DNA from: Aphelocoma coerulescens
Lineage: Eukaryota; Chordata; Aves; Passeriformes; Corvidae
Assembly (NCBI RefSeq): GCF_041296385.1
Contig: NC_091015.1
Coordinates: forward strand, 90,008,004-90,072,003
Direction: 5' to 3'
DNA length: 64,000 nt
The notes under the pieces are model-generated. The model searched no databases and was not told the origin of the DNA. It saw only the letters and a program-made list of their open reading frames with translations. Each line of letters begins with the position of its first letter. Position 1 is the first letter of the stretch. Shown in pieces: positions 22,078 through 33,911 of the stretch. The translations under genes were made by a program, and so were the position numbers.

Positions 22078-23032
22078 CCAGTAGATGTAATCTTTCTGGA
22101 CTTCAGCAGAGCTTTTGATACTGTCTCTCACAGTATCCTTCTGGACAAAGTGTCCAGCATTCAGCCAGAAAAACACATCATGCAATGGGTAAGCAACTGG
22201 GCTCATGGATGGAGCACAAAGGCTAATAGTGAATGGGGTGGCATCAGCTGGCATCTGGTCACTAGTGGGGTTCTGCAGGAATCTGTCCTCAGCCCTGTGC
22301 TTTTTAGCATCTTCATTAATGGCTTGGATGCAGGACTGGAAGGCACACTAAGTAAGTTTGTTAATGACAGTAAATTGGGAGGAGCTGTCAACTTCCCTGA
22401 GGGCAGAGAGACATCAACAAATTGGAGAGATGGGCAATCACCAACTGTATGAAGTTTAAAGAGAGCAAATGCTGGATTCTGCACCTGGTATGAGGCAACC
22501 CTGGTTGTGTATAGACTGGGGAATGAGATGCTGGAGACCAAGGCTGTGGAAAGGGACCTGGGGGTCCTGGTTGATGGCAAGGGGAATCTGAGTCAGCAGT
22601 GCCCTGGCAGCCAGGAGGGCCAACCCTGTCCTTGGAGGCATCAGGCACAGCATCAGCAGCCAGGCAAGGGAGGGGATTGTCCTGCTCTGGTGAAGCCTGA
22701 TCTTGAGCACTATGTGCAGTTTTGGGTGCCCCAATATTAAAAAGATACTGAGATGTTAGAGAGTGTCCAGAGGAGAGCCATGAGGATGATGAAGGGTCTT
22801 GGAGGGGAAGCCATATGAGGAGAAGCTGAGGTCACTCGGTCTGTTCAGCCTGGAGGAGACTGAGGGGAGACTTCATTGCAGTCACAACTTCCTCATGAGG
22901 GGAAGCAAAGGGGCAGGTATTGATCTCTTCTCTGTGGTCACCTGTGACAGGACTCAAGAAAATGGCCTGAAGATGAGTCGGGGGATGCTTAGGTTAGGTC
23001 AGGAAAAGGTTTTTCACCCAGAGGATGGTTGA
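22078..23032 (+). pseudogene. CR1 ORF2 reverse-transcriptase remnant
   Basis: Three plus-strand pieces in different frames continue one another. The first, 22078-22452, contains [17 protein letters not shown], then [16 protein letters not shown] where CR1 has a 'GVPQGSVLGP' loop, then FVNDSKLGG at 22357. FVND stands where the catalytic 'FADD' box should be, so one of the two essential aspartates is replaced by asparagine. The second piece, 22507-22740, has ERDLGVLVDGKGNLSQQC and ends LEHYVQFWVPQY. The third, 22799-23032, has EEKLRSLGLFSLEETEG and carries the C-terminal domain. A deletion removes part of the thumb between the first two. The frame breaks and the active-site change both show an inactive element. 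It is not a host gene. Confidence 0.85.
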
Positions 23033-23207
23033 GCACTGGAACAGGCTCTCCAGGGATTTGGTCACAGCACCAAGCCCAAAAAAGTTCAAGAACATTCTGA
23101 GGCACATGGTGTGATATCTTGGGGCTGTCCTGTGCAGGCCTAAGAGCTGGACTCAATGATCCTTGTGGATCCCCTCCAAATCAGGTTATTCTATGATTTT
23201 ATCTATT
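22078..23207 (+). mobile_element. CR1 LINE, longest copy in the window, with decayed ORF2
   Basis: About 1.1 kb of plus-strand CR1 runs from mid reverse transcriptase through the 3' end. The RT-coding part starts at 22081. The 3' region has CTGTTCAGCCTGGAGGAGAC (22842), ACAGGACTCAAGAAAATGGC, GAGCACTGGAACAGGC and CCTTGTGGATCCCC. It ends in TTATTCTATGATTTTATC, the terminal octamer repeat. It is 5' truncated near 22078, the common fate of CR1 insertions. There are several small deletions and no target-site duplication, as usual for CR1. Confidence 0.9.
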
Positions 23208-24753
23208 AAATACTAGAGTTTTACTGTATTCCTTTGCATCTCTGTTCTCCTGTTACCAGTTCCCCAAACATAAATTTAAAGCCTGTCTGGCTTCAAATCA
23301 GAAAAGTCTGGCTTTAAGTCAGAAAAAGCAGAAGACTGGTGAACCATGGAAGGCACTGATCAGCAGAGAGAGTGCTGCATCTCAGGCCAACACAACCAAA
23401 GGAGAGGGAGGTAAGGGGCAGACAAGAGGAAAAATCTCACTTGGCTGATGAAACTGCATCTCAGTCCTGATCCAAGTTTCTCACAGTGAAGCTCACATAG
23501 ACAAGTGACAGACTTTGCCATATCACACCACCAGTACTATCCAGAATAAAAATTATTAGGACAGTATTAAGGGACTAAAGAACTCACTACAGAACTCACT
23601 TGCTACAGAACTGATGCCCTCAGTGCACAAGTTACACACTTAACACTTCAAAACACTTATACTTGCATATACATACATGCACATATTCAAGTCATGAGTG
23701 TATATATATATATATGTATATATATATACATATATATATGCATGCTTAGGATTACAGGCAGACTCACTCACTGTTACTGTTTTGTTACCATCCCACTACA
23801 GCGAATTTAAGGAAAAAGCAGTCAATAAGTGGCCTTGCCTTAAAATGGAAATTGCCTTAAAAATACTTTTAAGCCTGAGGGCTTGCAACAGAGACTACTA
23901 ACAGCCAACCTAGAGCACTGGCTACACTAAAGTTTTGATCCACTGGAAAAGCAGGCTGGAACAAGCCAGGAGAAGGTACGGCATCATACATTGCGAGAAG
24001 CATCACACATGATTGAGCAGTTGCATTTCCAGACATCACAGGATCTCTCCTGACTAGATGAGGCTTACATCTCCCACTTTTGAAACTGGCAAATCCTAAA
24101 GGAGTTTCAGGTGCCATAGAAAGTAGTTCAGCTCTCGGTGTGCCTAGGACTGTCCACATTTCTCAGGATCTGATCTTTGGGTTTCATTCCCAGAATAATT
24201 GCTTCCTCCTCTTACCTCCTTTCTCTTGCTCAGCTGAAAAGCACAGTTACCTAGCCAGAAGAACATCTTTTGAGTCCAGAAAGACCCATTTCCTTAGATC
24301 CTATCCAGAATTTCAAACAGTGCCCCACTATAGAGCAACATGCTCACACCTGCACAGAGATAATTTGAGTACAGAATACAGTGTATGCAGACTGATTATT
24401 TTAGGTTACTTTTCCCTCCTCCCTCATTTCATGATCCTTCACAAGGGTATCACAGTGCCTCAGCAGGACCAGGGACAATATCACAGGCAGCTTTTGGTTA
24501 AAAGGAAGATCAATCCATGCTGATAGGGCGACTTTAAGGCTCAAAGGAATCAGACCAGCTGAATTTAGTCACCAGACTGCTACCAAAGTCACAACATTTT
24601 CATAGAAGTAGAAAAATAGTGCAAGGTACTTGTGAAGAGGAATAAGAAAGGACTAGCAGACACTTCTTACAGCGACTGTCCTTCAGTTTTGGCACACTCC
24701 AAGAACTACAGGTCACCTTATCAGGAGGCAGAGGCTGCTCATGCATGAGCATC
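23208..24753. other. Unassigned sequence with one TA microsatellite
   Basis: Apart from the TA repeat near 23.7 kb, no repeat was recognised. An open frame of 147 codons at 24080-24523 has no recognisable domain and is treated as chance. Confidence 0.4.
23701..23744. repeat. (TA)n microsatellite
   Basis: Alternating TATATA interrupted by TGTA and TACA, followed by TGCATGC. The tract is nearly self-complementary and could extrude a cruciform. Confidence 0.9.
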
Positions 24754-24849
24754 ATGGTCCAGTGGACGTGTGTCTGCCCATGGCAGGGGTGTTGGAACTA
24801 GATCATCTTTAAGGTCCCTTCCAACTCAAATCTTGCTATGACTCTATGG
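24754..24849 (+). mobile_element. CR1 LINE 3' end
   Basis: Plus-strand CR1 tail: CTGCCCATGGCAGGGGTG (24774), then TTGGAACTAGATCATC and AAGGTCCCTTCCAACTC, ending TGCTATGACTCTATGG. Only about the last 95 bases of the element are present. Confidence 0.9.
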
Positions 24850-24986
24850 TCCTTGTTCTGGTTGACCTAAGGGGCAGAGCTCTGAACTGAGCATATTCAA
24901 GAATAACAGGGGTAAAACTGAGCCAGGCCTTGGGCACGGTAACTTCTTAACTCTTTCTTGAACAGCTTAAACTAAAGTTATTTAGA

Positions 24987-25023
24987 AAAAAAACAAAAAC
25001 AAAAACACACAACCCCCCCCCCC
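24987..25023. repeat. A-rich tract followed by C11
   Basis: AAAAACA-type units pass into CACACAA and then eleven consecutive C at 25013-25023. It is a length-unstable homopolymer and prone to sequencing error. Confidence 0.8.
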
Positions 25024-26772
25024 ATTCCCTATCCCCCTTGCTGTCACTTGTCTATCACTTCCTATGGGAAATATAGCATCAGTTTGTAGGACTAGACCTC
25101 TCCCAGTGTGTGTTTAAGTCTGGAAGAGCAGGGCCTAAGCCCTTGCATTGCAGAGTCCTAGACAAATACCCTGCACCTGAAGAGAGATCCAACCCAGTGC
25201 CAAACCCTCCAGGGCCCATACCAAACCTCGCAAGCATGTAGCAGGCAACAACAGACATACCTGAACTAGTGACAATTACATTCACCATTCTAGTGCCCCA
25301 CACCAACACTTAAAGAAATTAATCCTTAATTTCTATTAAAAATTATAATATTAGAGTCAGACTATTTGCTTGCTAAAACCTCTGCAAGAAGTTTGGAAAC
25401 CCCTTCAGAAAGTCAGTCATTCCACATCTGAGGTTTTGTATGGTCTCTAGCTTTTCAAAGATTTCACAGCCCTCAGAGGAGTATCAGGGTGTTTACCTTA
25501 TGTCTTAATTAATTCCCTAAATAACAGAAAAGGATGTTTGTACCTTAGAATAAAAATATTAATTTCTAAACTTTCATTACAATAGGAAAAATGAAGGAGA
25601 ACACATTCCTGGGTGGCCATATCATACATTTTCATGGCAGAAATAAGTTTTAGCTTGTATTACGTGTTTTGGAGTGTCTGAAACGCAAGCTGTCAACAGT
25701 GTGGTGCTTGTTTTGAAATTTTACATTTTTAAAAGGTTGGTTATGACAGCAAAACTTTTTACCACTAACTCTGTCATTCATTATGTGCAGTCACCACAAT
25801 CATAATTGCAAGGAGTTGTTTTCCAGGACTAGTGAGCAAGCATATTTATTGGTGTATCAGAAATAGCTTATTTTTCATAGTTATAATCAGAAGGACTCCA
25901 AATGGAAGATGAGCATCACCATGTGGGAAGCTGGGGATACAGAATAGAAACATGAAAACCAGCATTAAATTTATTCCTTTCGTTAGCTACCAATACAAAC
26001 TGTTTACAAGAAAACCTCATCATCTTTCTGTGTCTTTCATCACTGTCACTGAATGTTGACCCATATGTGCCCTCTCTTTCTTTTTCCATCCAGCTCCTAC
26101 GCTTCAAGCTTTATATCAAGCTATCCAAGTGGCAGTATCAACAACTAAAATATAGAAGTAAGGGGTATTTTTCCACAAGAAAATAGACACAGGTAGCACC
26201 AAGGATGTACTGGTATTTAAAACTCGAGTGGAGTAAGGCTGCTGTTAGCCAAGCTCTCCTGAGGCCTGAGGATAACAGCATATTCTTGTTTAATTGACAT
26301 CATCTATGCCAAAACATATTTAACATCACAATTATTACCAGGATTTGGTAGAAAGACGTAAAACTGGGACTGAATTTCTGAGTCACCGCCGTGGCTCACA
26401 CCACCCTGTAAGTTCTTCCAGTGCACTGAGTTCAAAACAGCCTGAAAATGGTGATGGCTTCGGTGCATGGATCTCCCTTATGGCAGACAAACCGTACATT
26501 TGCTCCCACACATGTATACAGACAGGAAACTAAATATGCAATTACCCAATTTGCAAGTGTGACACATGTGCACACATCTATGAGGACACACCCTTTCAAG
26601 CCCCATCCTGTATTTCCCCAAATTTAAGTCAGTTTATTTCCTCCCACAGACACTGATCCTGCTTGCCAAATAAAATTCTGGAAAAAAACAAGAAATGAGT
26701 AGCACTGGTCGCTCTGGCTGTTTATGATCCAAAATGTTTTTTACTCAATTAGTGCTTTATGTAGGTTCATTT

Positions 26773-26814
26773 AAAAAAAAGAGGTTAAAAAAAAAAAAAA
26801 ACAACACCAAAAAA
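26773..26814. repeat. A-rich low-complexity tract
   Basis: Two A runs (8 and about 15 bases) separated by GAGGTT, then ACAACACCAAAAAA. Confidence 0.8.
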
Positions 26815-27898
26815 GATGGTAATAGGAACAGAAAAGTAAACGTCAACCTTTTTTTCTGGAAGTTAGCTACTTAGAGAGAAAAAATAATGTGAAACAGTAT
26901 TTAAGAGGAAAACAAGTCCAGGGAAGCAGCCCATTCAGTGATGATGTTTTACTGTTACAGCTTATTTTAGGATAAGTCAGTACTGCTGGAAAGTAGCAGA
27001 AATGAGTAAGTTGTTTCTGAAGTCATATCAATGATAAATGATTAAAATTTAAACCAAACCAAAACAACAAAACCAACAGGCTTCTCTTTATTATCTTCCA
27101 ATATATACAGCATGATTGAGGAGGAGAGAAAATACCTGCACGCTACAATTACAATAATATTAACTACTGTATCAGCCTATCAGGCATTTTAGCTACTCCA
27201 GTGACTGCCAGAGATAACAACTGACAGAAACACCAGCATCAGAGATACAGAATAAAATAACAATTGTTGAAGTAACACCGAATAGGAACAACTGTTTTTC
27301 ACAGGACCGGCTGCTCAAGTGTCCAGCAAACCCTAGGCCTTGGTGACAGTCGTGTGCTGGTTCCAGTGAGTGCAAACAGGGGAGGGGACAAAGAAGGCTG
27401 GCCTGAGCCTCAGCCCCTGCCCAGAGACAGGAGGCTGTGCCCTGCCTGGCTCCCTGCCACGTGCCACAAGCATCTCCAGTGAACAGACAGGCACCATCAT
27501 CCCCTTGTGTGAAACTCAGTGGCACTGAAGTGTTTTGTTTCATTTTTATTTGGAAAGGTCATTCTAGGCCACTTGAGTTGAACAAGATAGCTGAAATATG
27601 TAAAGTATTCAGTAAGAGAATTTACCCCAACTTTATCTACAGGAGGCTCATGCGGAGACAAAGTGCTACGAAGAGAAAAGTCAATTACAAAGCCCAATCA
27701 GCCCAGACACTGACCTCTGTTGCTGAAAGGGAACCATTCTCAATGCAAGAGCTGTAGATTCACACACACACAGATTTGAACCGTGAGTTTATCAACACAG
27801 AGCTGCAGCCTTGGGCTATCATCACATCCTGAGATCATCCTCCTAAAATCCAGCCCCAGACTCTACCTGCAGTCATGAACCAACACGTAGACTTTCAG

Positions 27899-27922
27899 AT
27901 TATTATTATTATTATTATTATT
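27899..27922. repeat. (ATT)8 microsatellite
   Basis: Eight uninterrupted ATT units. Confidence 0.95.
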
Positions 27923-30313
27923 TTGTATTGATGATTATTCTGTTTATGATCCAGTATTGGCAGCAGAGGCTGTAAAGCTGAAGACTGTCTTTTAGATGGA
28001 GACTAGACTGAAGTGTAACAGTAGGCTCTCCTTTGAAATGAAGGATCCCAAGCACCAACATAACTAACAAAGCAGTGTCAATGCAACACTGGATTCTGAT
28101 CTGCAGGGCCAATTTCTGGAATATAAGAAAATTAGATCTCAAACTTCTCAAGTCCCTTTGGAAGACAGGCACTGAAAATCAAAGGCAACCCTAACCTCCA
28201 GGACAGGTGCTCTAACCTACTATGCTGAAGCTCCAGAGAAAGGCAGGCATAACACTCAGTTTAATGTTTCCTGCCTGTTTTGGCACCCTGAACATTGTGT
28301 GATCTTTACAGATCAGCTATCAAACCTACAATCTAAAGAAGCCTAAGCCCCAAATAGTTATGATCACCTGTTAGAGCCTGATGACCTTCTCTCCAGATTC
28401 TCTAATCTTCATACATACATACGTAAGCAAACACAGTGAATCTGAGCTGTGTAATTAACTTGTATTCCGTGAAGCTTTTTTTAAAAATTTCACTGCTCAT
28501 TATTCACCGTGCACACATCAATACTAATGAAGCAACAACTTGACCTGTACAAGAGGAAGTGGGTTGTGATTTGCTACCAACAAACATCCCCATTATCAGA
28601 GTGCTAATCAGCTCAAACATTTTTGTTGCTTACCCACAAAGCATTTTGGAGCACATTGAGGACTGGCTGCTGCCTCGGGACCAGAGCACCAGGGCCACCT
28701 CATGGCCCCAGCCAGGGAGCAGGGCAGGCCGGTGGGCAGCCCTGGCTCTGGCTTTCAGGCACCTCCCTGAGGATGGGTCAAGGCTATGCTAGCACATCAG
28801 TGCACAGGTCAGGCACCACACTGTCCATGACCAGGCAGGAGTGTAACAGACTCTTGTAGAGCAGCTCAGGCAGCACTGAAGACCTGGAGTTGAACTGAAA
28901 TTGAGGTCATGGGCCACCCCAGGTGAGGCTGCTTAAGGGAGCTATGAGTCCCAGTAAAAACTGTTTGTAGAGTCAAAACAAGTCTCATGAACAAAGGAAC
29001 CATCATCCTGCAGCCTCTTTCAGAGCTTAAAGGCACATAAAGGCACCTGACATTAATGCCATTTTCGAAATTCCTTTTGAGAGTCTGGGGGAAAAAAGTT
29101 AATAAAAACCTTTTCTTCTCCCTCTTCATCTGTCCCTATCTCAAAGAAAAAGCCAAACAGATAACATCAAACTTACATGGAAATTACTCTAGAAGGATGT
29201 AATTAAATATGACTCTGGATGGGTCAATTTCAAACAGCTGGTTTTTCACTGGATGGCATGAAGAGCAGACAGGCATCTGCTCTACTTGCAGTGCTCATTA
29301 GCAACCTGTCTGTCCCTTAGAATTATTACCTTCGTGCCGAGTTTTGGGGCTTTACCATGGAGGTTACAGAAACCTCACCCCAATTTCAGCAGTTGGGGTA
29401 CACATAGTGGTTCCCTTTCATCAAGATACCAAACCAAATTACTGGTTCTCCTTTTTGTCTATCAAATATATTTTTAGCACTATTTTTTTCAAGCTCTATG
29501 AAGTGGACTAGCCTATACTTATCTTCCCAAAGAAAAGCCTCCTCCAGCCAGCTCAAAATCTGGAAGTTTACGATATGCCAGAGGAAGACAGAAATCATAG
29601 CTTCTAAGTATTATGCCACATTAGCTGTAAGGAAGAGAGAATCATTATGGCTATTTTATACAGACCAGCTGCAAAGGCAGCAGCCACAGCACTTGTTACC
29701 ACATGGCTATTTCAGGACTGCAGATGTTGGCCTTACCAGCCCCAGGAACCAGATGCAAAAAAGGATCCCCAGGAAAGCACTTTCTTTCTCTTCTCAGTGA
29801 GAAACACTAACACAGAGACTTAGATGCATCCAGAAAGTTAGCTGTGACATTTCTGCAGAAAGATACTGTTTCCTCTAAACTTCAAAGGACTCTAGGTTTG
29901 TACATCAGAAACTGGAGAGTACTTTTTACAGAGTCTAGCATTTTAAACAAAGTGGTGGGGCAGATTTTCTGTAGGAAAGGCTTAAAGAGCACTGACCCTG
30001 CCTAAACACAGTGCTCTAAAAGGCCCAGGTGGCTTGGTGGCTGAGGCTAAAAAAAGCTGCAGCCACATAGTAGAAGGGTAAAGGAAAAATGTTTAGAAGC
30101 TTAATTTTTCTTTTCCTGACTGCTAGAGAGGATGGGAAGGGCAGTAAAGAAATCTCCCCTGGGTTATAAAAGACTACTATGTTATTGTGTTATGCAGAAA
30201 ACAAAGATATGGAGATAACTGTGGGAAAACTTGCAACTGACTTTCTCATTAAAAATTTAGGTATTTGGTAGAGTAGGGGGATTTCAATGCTTTATTTGGA
30301 GCAGAAAAATTGA

Positions 30314-30324
30314 GGGGGGGGGGG
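30314..30324. repeat. G11 homopolymer
   Basis: Eleven consecutive G bases between TTGA and AATTGG. The length may be unreliable. Confidence 0.85.
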
Positions 30325-31620
30325 AATTGGCAGAAAGGAAGCGATGTCTGCATATTTAAACTGCCTAGAAAGAGGAGAAGCAAGGATGGGAGAGAAACCT
30401 CTGGCAGGTTGACTAGAAGATAATTTGCACCATATAGCTCTCTTCTTGAAGGACGGTGCCACCACCCTAGCAGAATTAGCTCAATGATTCTTTAAACTTC
30501 TCTCTGCTCTTTGGTACCTCTTACTGACACATTTTACTGACAATGAAAAACTTGCCCTTCAAGGCTTTGGCACAATTTGTGACAGATCATTAGCACAAAA
30601 AAGCAGTCTCTACACCAATTACTTCATTCGTTGATCACATGAGGGCACAAAAACATTATTTACTGGGTTTGAAAATAACAACTCAACAAGCAATATAAAC
30701 TTAAATAAAATGGCTCATTACTTTGTTTTTACCTGTGCTGAAATTTAGGTACTTTTGCATAACAATGCAAAACTTGGTTTTGTTAATTAAAAGACCTTTT
30801 TCATACTCAGAGCTCATAAAAAATAACATTTGTTTTTATGACACAAGCTTTCTCTACTTGCGCAAAATTGCAATGGAAAACGAGTTAAGCATTTTTAAAG
30901 GGAAAAATAATTAAATACTAGTGATATATTATGGTACTTAGGTGTGAGACCCAGATTCATTTCAACAGCAATTTATTTAATTTGAACCCATGCATCCCAC
31001 ATGCCACATAAAGCACTGTGTCCCCTCTGTGATGGGACTGAAGTATCTAATACCTCATTCCCTACTGGAAATGTGAGAATCTTTACAGAGTGCCTTTGTG
31101 AAGCAGCTCCTTTACAGATATAACATATTTCTCTGACAAATTCCTTGACCATCTGATGAATCCTGAGGCACGTTTTAATGCCAAGGTAAAAAGATTAGTT
31201 TGCCCCTGTGTTACTGAGCCCAGTGGACTGTAGGCTACATCTACTGCTGCAGCCTCTGGGGAAGTGTTTGCAGCGGTGTGCTCAGCTTTGAGCTCAAATA
31301 CCCACTACACAGGCAATGGAAAGTGTGACATTTCAAATCCACTACTGAGTATACTGAAGGTGCTGAGGAGAGTACCAATCCTCTCATATGCATGTCCCTG
31401 TACAGCAGGTTGCATAAATTTAACTTAGAACCTCACCAAAAGCTTTTGCGTCTTAGTGAGCCTGGCTATGCCTGCAAGACAAACAGGCTAAATTAAAACA
31501 CTTGAAGGTATTTTCTTGGCACATGAGAAAATGTGAAGTTTTGGAAGGAGTTCTTAATTGAGACTCTTTGACTCAACTGGTGGTTCTATGGCCTTCTGGT
31601 ACATAAATTTTGCATGTGTG

Positions 31621-31646
31621 TACATATATATATATTTATATACAAA
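31621..31646. repeat. Short TA-rich microsatellite
   Basis: TACATATATATATATTTATA, an imperfect alternating tract. Confidence 0.75.
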
Positions 31647-32366
31647 CACATTCATATACATGAGGCTGTGTACAGAAAGAGCAGGAACAGTCTGTCCTAG
31701 GGGCACACTTGCATGCCTTGCCTATTGCAAAGCAGTGGGTATTGCTTGGATTACTGAAAGAATAAAACAATCATCTGTACATCTGCTGTAATGATTTGCT
31801 TTGAAGGCTGCAGTCTAGATGAAAAGGGACTGTGAGGATCAGAGAGCAGTGGATTATACCACTTGTTACTTCTCCAGCAGGAAGCCAACTCAAAATACCA
31901 GTACATCTGCTAACTCAATAGCAGATGTGCCAAATCATCAGTTCAGTTCATTGGTGATTCCTCTTACCTGGCTTGTCTTATAATGTCACCGGCTTTTGGA
32001 AAGAGCACCTGATAAGACAAGGCTGAGGTGCAGAGGCCTCTCAGAAGACAGGGACAGTCACGTTGGTAAGCCTGGACCTGTCCCAGTACTTGCCATTGGC
32101 AGTGACAAAAGGCACACAGCTAGGGGAAAGTGTACAACCAGAATGAGTGGGGAGCGATCTTTTCCTGCAGCATGCAACTCTCCAGCGACTCAGCTCAGAC
32201 AAACCTCCTGAACAACTGATAACTGGTATCTAATAATGGAGGATACCATTCTCTTCAACAAATTTGTCCCATTTCCCTTGAACATACATAAAACATAGAA
32301 TCAATAACATCCTGTGATAGGCTTTTCTGTTGCTTAACAAGAAGTTTCAAACCTGAGCACTGCCAG

Positions 32367-32829
32367 TGATGCCATGATGATTTTTTGCCTTCTCTTCTAT
32401 ACCCCTTTTATATACCTTTTTATAGCTTTTGTATTCTTAGTGGTTTTTAGCCTACATTCTCAGACTTATTTGTTAAGCTAGGAGACTAAACATCCTAGAA
32501 GCATAGTAGTTAGGGATCAGTGTGCCCCAGACCCCAAGGTCCTCTCCAGAACACATTCTGTAAACTAAGATAGAACTGTTTGGGGGAGGGTTCTCAGGGA
32601 GGAGGGCTCATTCAAGCCTCTCACTGGGGAATCTTTGATAGATATGCTAATTAGTAAGGCCTGTAATGTTATACTAGATCTTTTGGGGTAGACATTGCAG
32701 TGTGCATTTCAATGCATTCAACCTGGACGTGGTGCACCCAAGGATCCTTAAAATAAATACCAAGGTAAAATCCCTTTTTCCCTTCTAACTGTGTTTGATT
32801 CTTGATTTTAAGACCAGGAAAAGGCATCA
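32367..32829 (+). mobile_element. Solo endogenous-retrovirus LTR with clear ends and CCAG target duplication
   Basis: The 463-bp element starts TGATGCCATGATG and ends AGGAAAAGGCATCA. The first and last seven bases form a perfect inverted repeat (TGATGCC/GGCATCA). CCAG lies immediately before (32363-32366) and immediately after (32830-32833), as expected for a 4-bp target-site duplication. An AATAAA at 32752 and the stretch GTGCACCCAAGGATCC just before it fit the R region and fix the plus orientation. Retroviruses that duplicate 4 bp are usually gammaretrovirus-like (ERV1); that class call is inference. No internal retroviral sequence is nearby, so the provirus was deleted by recombination between its LTRs. 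Confidence 0.85.
32752..32757 (+). terminator. LTR polyadenylation signal
   Basis: AATAAA within CTTAAAATAAATACC, about 73 bases before the LTR end, as expected for the R region. Confidence 0.7.
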
Positions 32830-33220
32830 CCAGTTTCATTGAATATCCCCTATTTCTGCATCAGAAGGGTCACTAAGCATCTAACCTTGCTTACATTACC
32901 TGTGATCCTACATATTACATGTAGGATCTGCTTCTCTCCCTTCCAGCCTGAGGAGTTGAAGTCTCTTGAGATGATTTCTCATCCAGAAGTCATTGCATAC
33001 CTCTGACCTTTTTTCCTTCAGTTTTATTATCTCTTCTGGAGGTAGGCTTGGTGGAGGATTAAGTGGAAAAGAGAAATACAGGATGAGAAGCAACATCATA
33101 AGAGTACACAATGTGCCAGGTACAGGTGTAATCTGAATTTATACAGTGGTCCAGGGCTGTCTGTTCTGGACTTTAGCATTACTGTGCACTGAGCTGACAG
33201 TAGTACAAGTGACTACAACA
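32830..33220. other. Unassigned sequence
   Basis: It sits between the solo LTR and a CR1. A minus-strand open frame of 67 codons (32908-33111) shows nothing recognisable. Confidence 0.4.
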
Positions 33221-33554
33221 AAATCATACAATCACAGGATGGTTTGAGTTGGAAAGGACCTTATTATCTAGTTCCAACCCCCCTTCTGTGAGTAGGGACT
33301 CCATTCCCTAGACCAGGTTGCTCAGGGCTCCACCCAGCTTGGCCTTGTCTATGTGCCATTCCTCAGAATTGTGGGAGGACAAACAATGCCTTGTGTGCAA
33401 GATGGGAGTTGTTGCCTCCACCTACCCCTTGAGCATCACTTCATATCTATCTACACAGAACTTCAATAACTGTTCAGTATTGAGGTCCTTCTGCAACTCT
33501 TTACAGCCTGCTTTGGTTATTTCACCCCGAACACCAAGGTATCAGCAGCAAAGC
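33221..33554 (-). mobile_element. CR1 LINE: 3' tail joined to an older CR1-like segment
   Basis: The start AAATCATACAATCACAGGAT and GAGTTGGAAAGGACC are a minus-strand CR1 3' end, continuing to about 33345 (AGCTTGGCCTTG). From about 33420 the text CCCCTTGAGCATCACTTC, then CTTCTGCAACTCTTTACAGC and GGTATCAGCAGCAAA, resembles a different and more ancient CR1-type segment found across amniotes. This may be two adjacent insertions, or one element with an internal deletion. The first part is secure and the second tentative. Confidence 0.65.
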
Positions 33555-33786
33555 AATTAAAAGGGTAGCTTTTTTACAGTACTGGTACTGGTGAATAGTC
33601 TGGCTGTCAAACTACTTACTTTCAAGTATCCTCAAACCCATTATGCTGAGCTTTTGATGGGGTACCCTTCCTTCTCAGACCAGGGTAAAAGAGCAGAGGA
33701 GGCTGCTGTTCTGCTGTGTTCTTTATTTCATAGTCTCATAGCTTTCTTGAAGGCAGAGTTCGAAGGGGGTTACATGATAAAGGCAA

Positions 33787-33807
33787 GCAGCAGCAGCAAC
33801 AGCAGGC
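33787..33807. repeat. Short CAG-type microsatellite
   Basis: AGCAGCAGCAGCAACAGCAGG, six CAG units with one CAA interruption. It lies 20 bases before the TACTCTA array. Confidence 0.75.
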
Positions 33808-33828
33808 AAAAACAGCTGCTTCTTCTTC

Positions 33829-33911
33829 TATATGCTCTATACATTATACTCTATACTCTATATACTCTATATACTCGATATACTCTATACTCTATTTTCT
33901 AGACTCTATAT
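33829..33911. repeat. TACTCTA(TA) tandem array
   Basis: About ten head-to-tail units of 7-9 bases built on TACTCTA, with or without an extra TA, for example ATACTCTATACTCTATATAC. Unit-length variation and substitutions such as TACTCGATA indicate slippage followed by decay. The array creates a repetitive YTLYTLYT open frame that is not a protein gene. Confidence 0.9.

Larger units (their letters stand above)
24850..27898. other. AT-rich unique sequence with short simple tracts
   Basis: An A-rich then C11 tract lies at 24987-25023, and an A-rich run at 26773-26814. A GC-richer patch at 27300-27480 holds short open frames without recognisable similarity. No gene is supported. Confidence 0.45.
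27923..32366. other. Mostly AT-rich unique sequence
   Basis: No gene was recognised. A GC-richer patch lies at 28640-28920 (for example CCCCAGCCAGGGAGCAGGGC). A G11 run lies at 30314-30324 and a short TA tract at 31621-31646. Open frames are short and show no domains. Confidence 0.45.

Noticed and set aside
23698..23901. Open frame starting MYIYIYVYIYTYIY
   Set aside because: Translation of the TA microsatellite.
24080..24523. Open frame of 147 codons, plus strand
   Set aside because: No recognisable similarity or composition support; no splice or promoter context.
33591..33902. Open frame ending in a YTLYTLYTRYTLY repeat
   Set aside because: The protein repeat is only the translation of the TACTCTA microsatellite.
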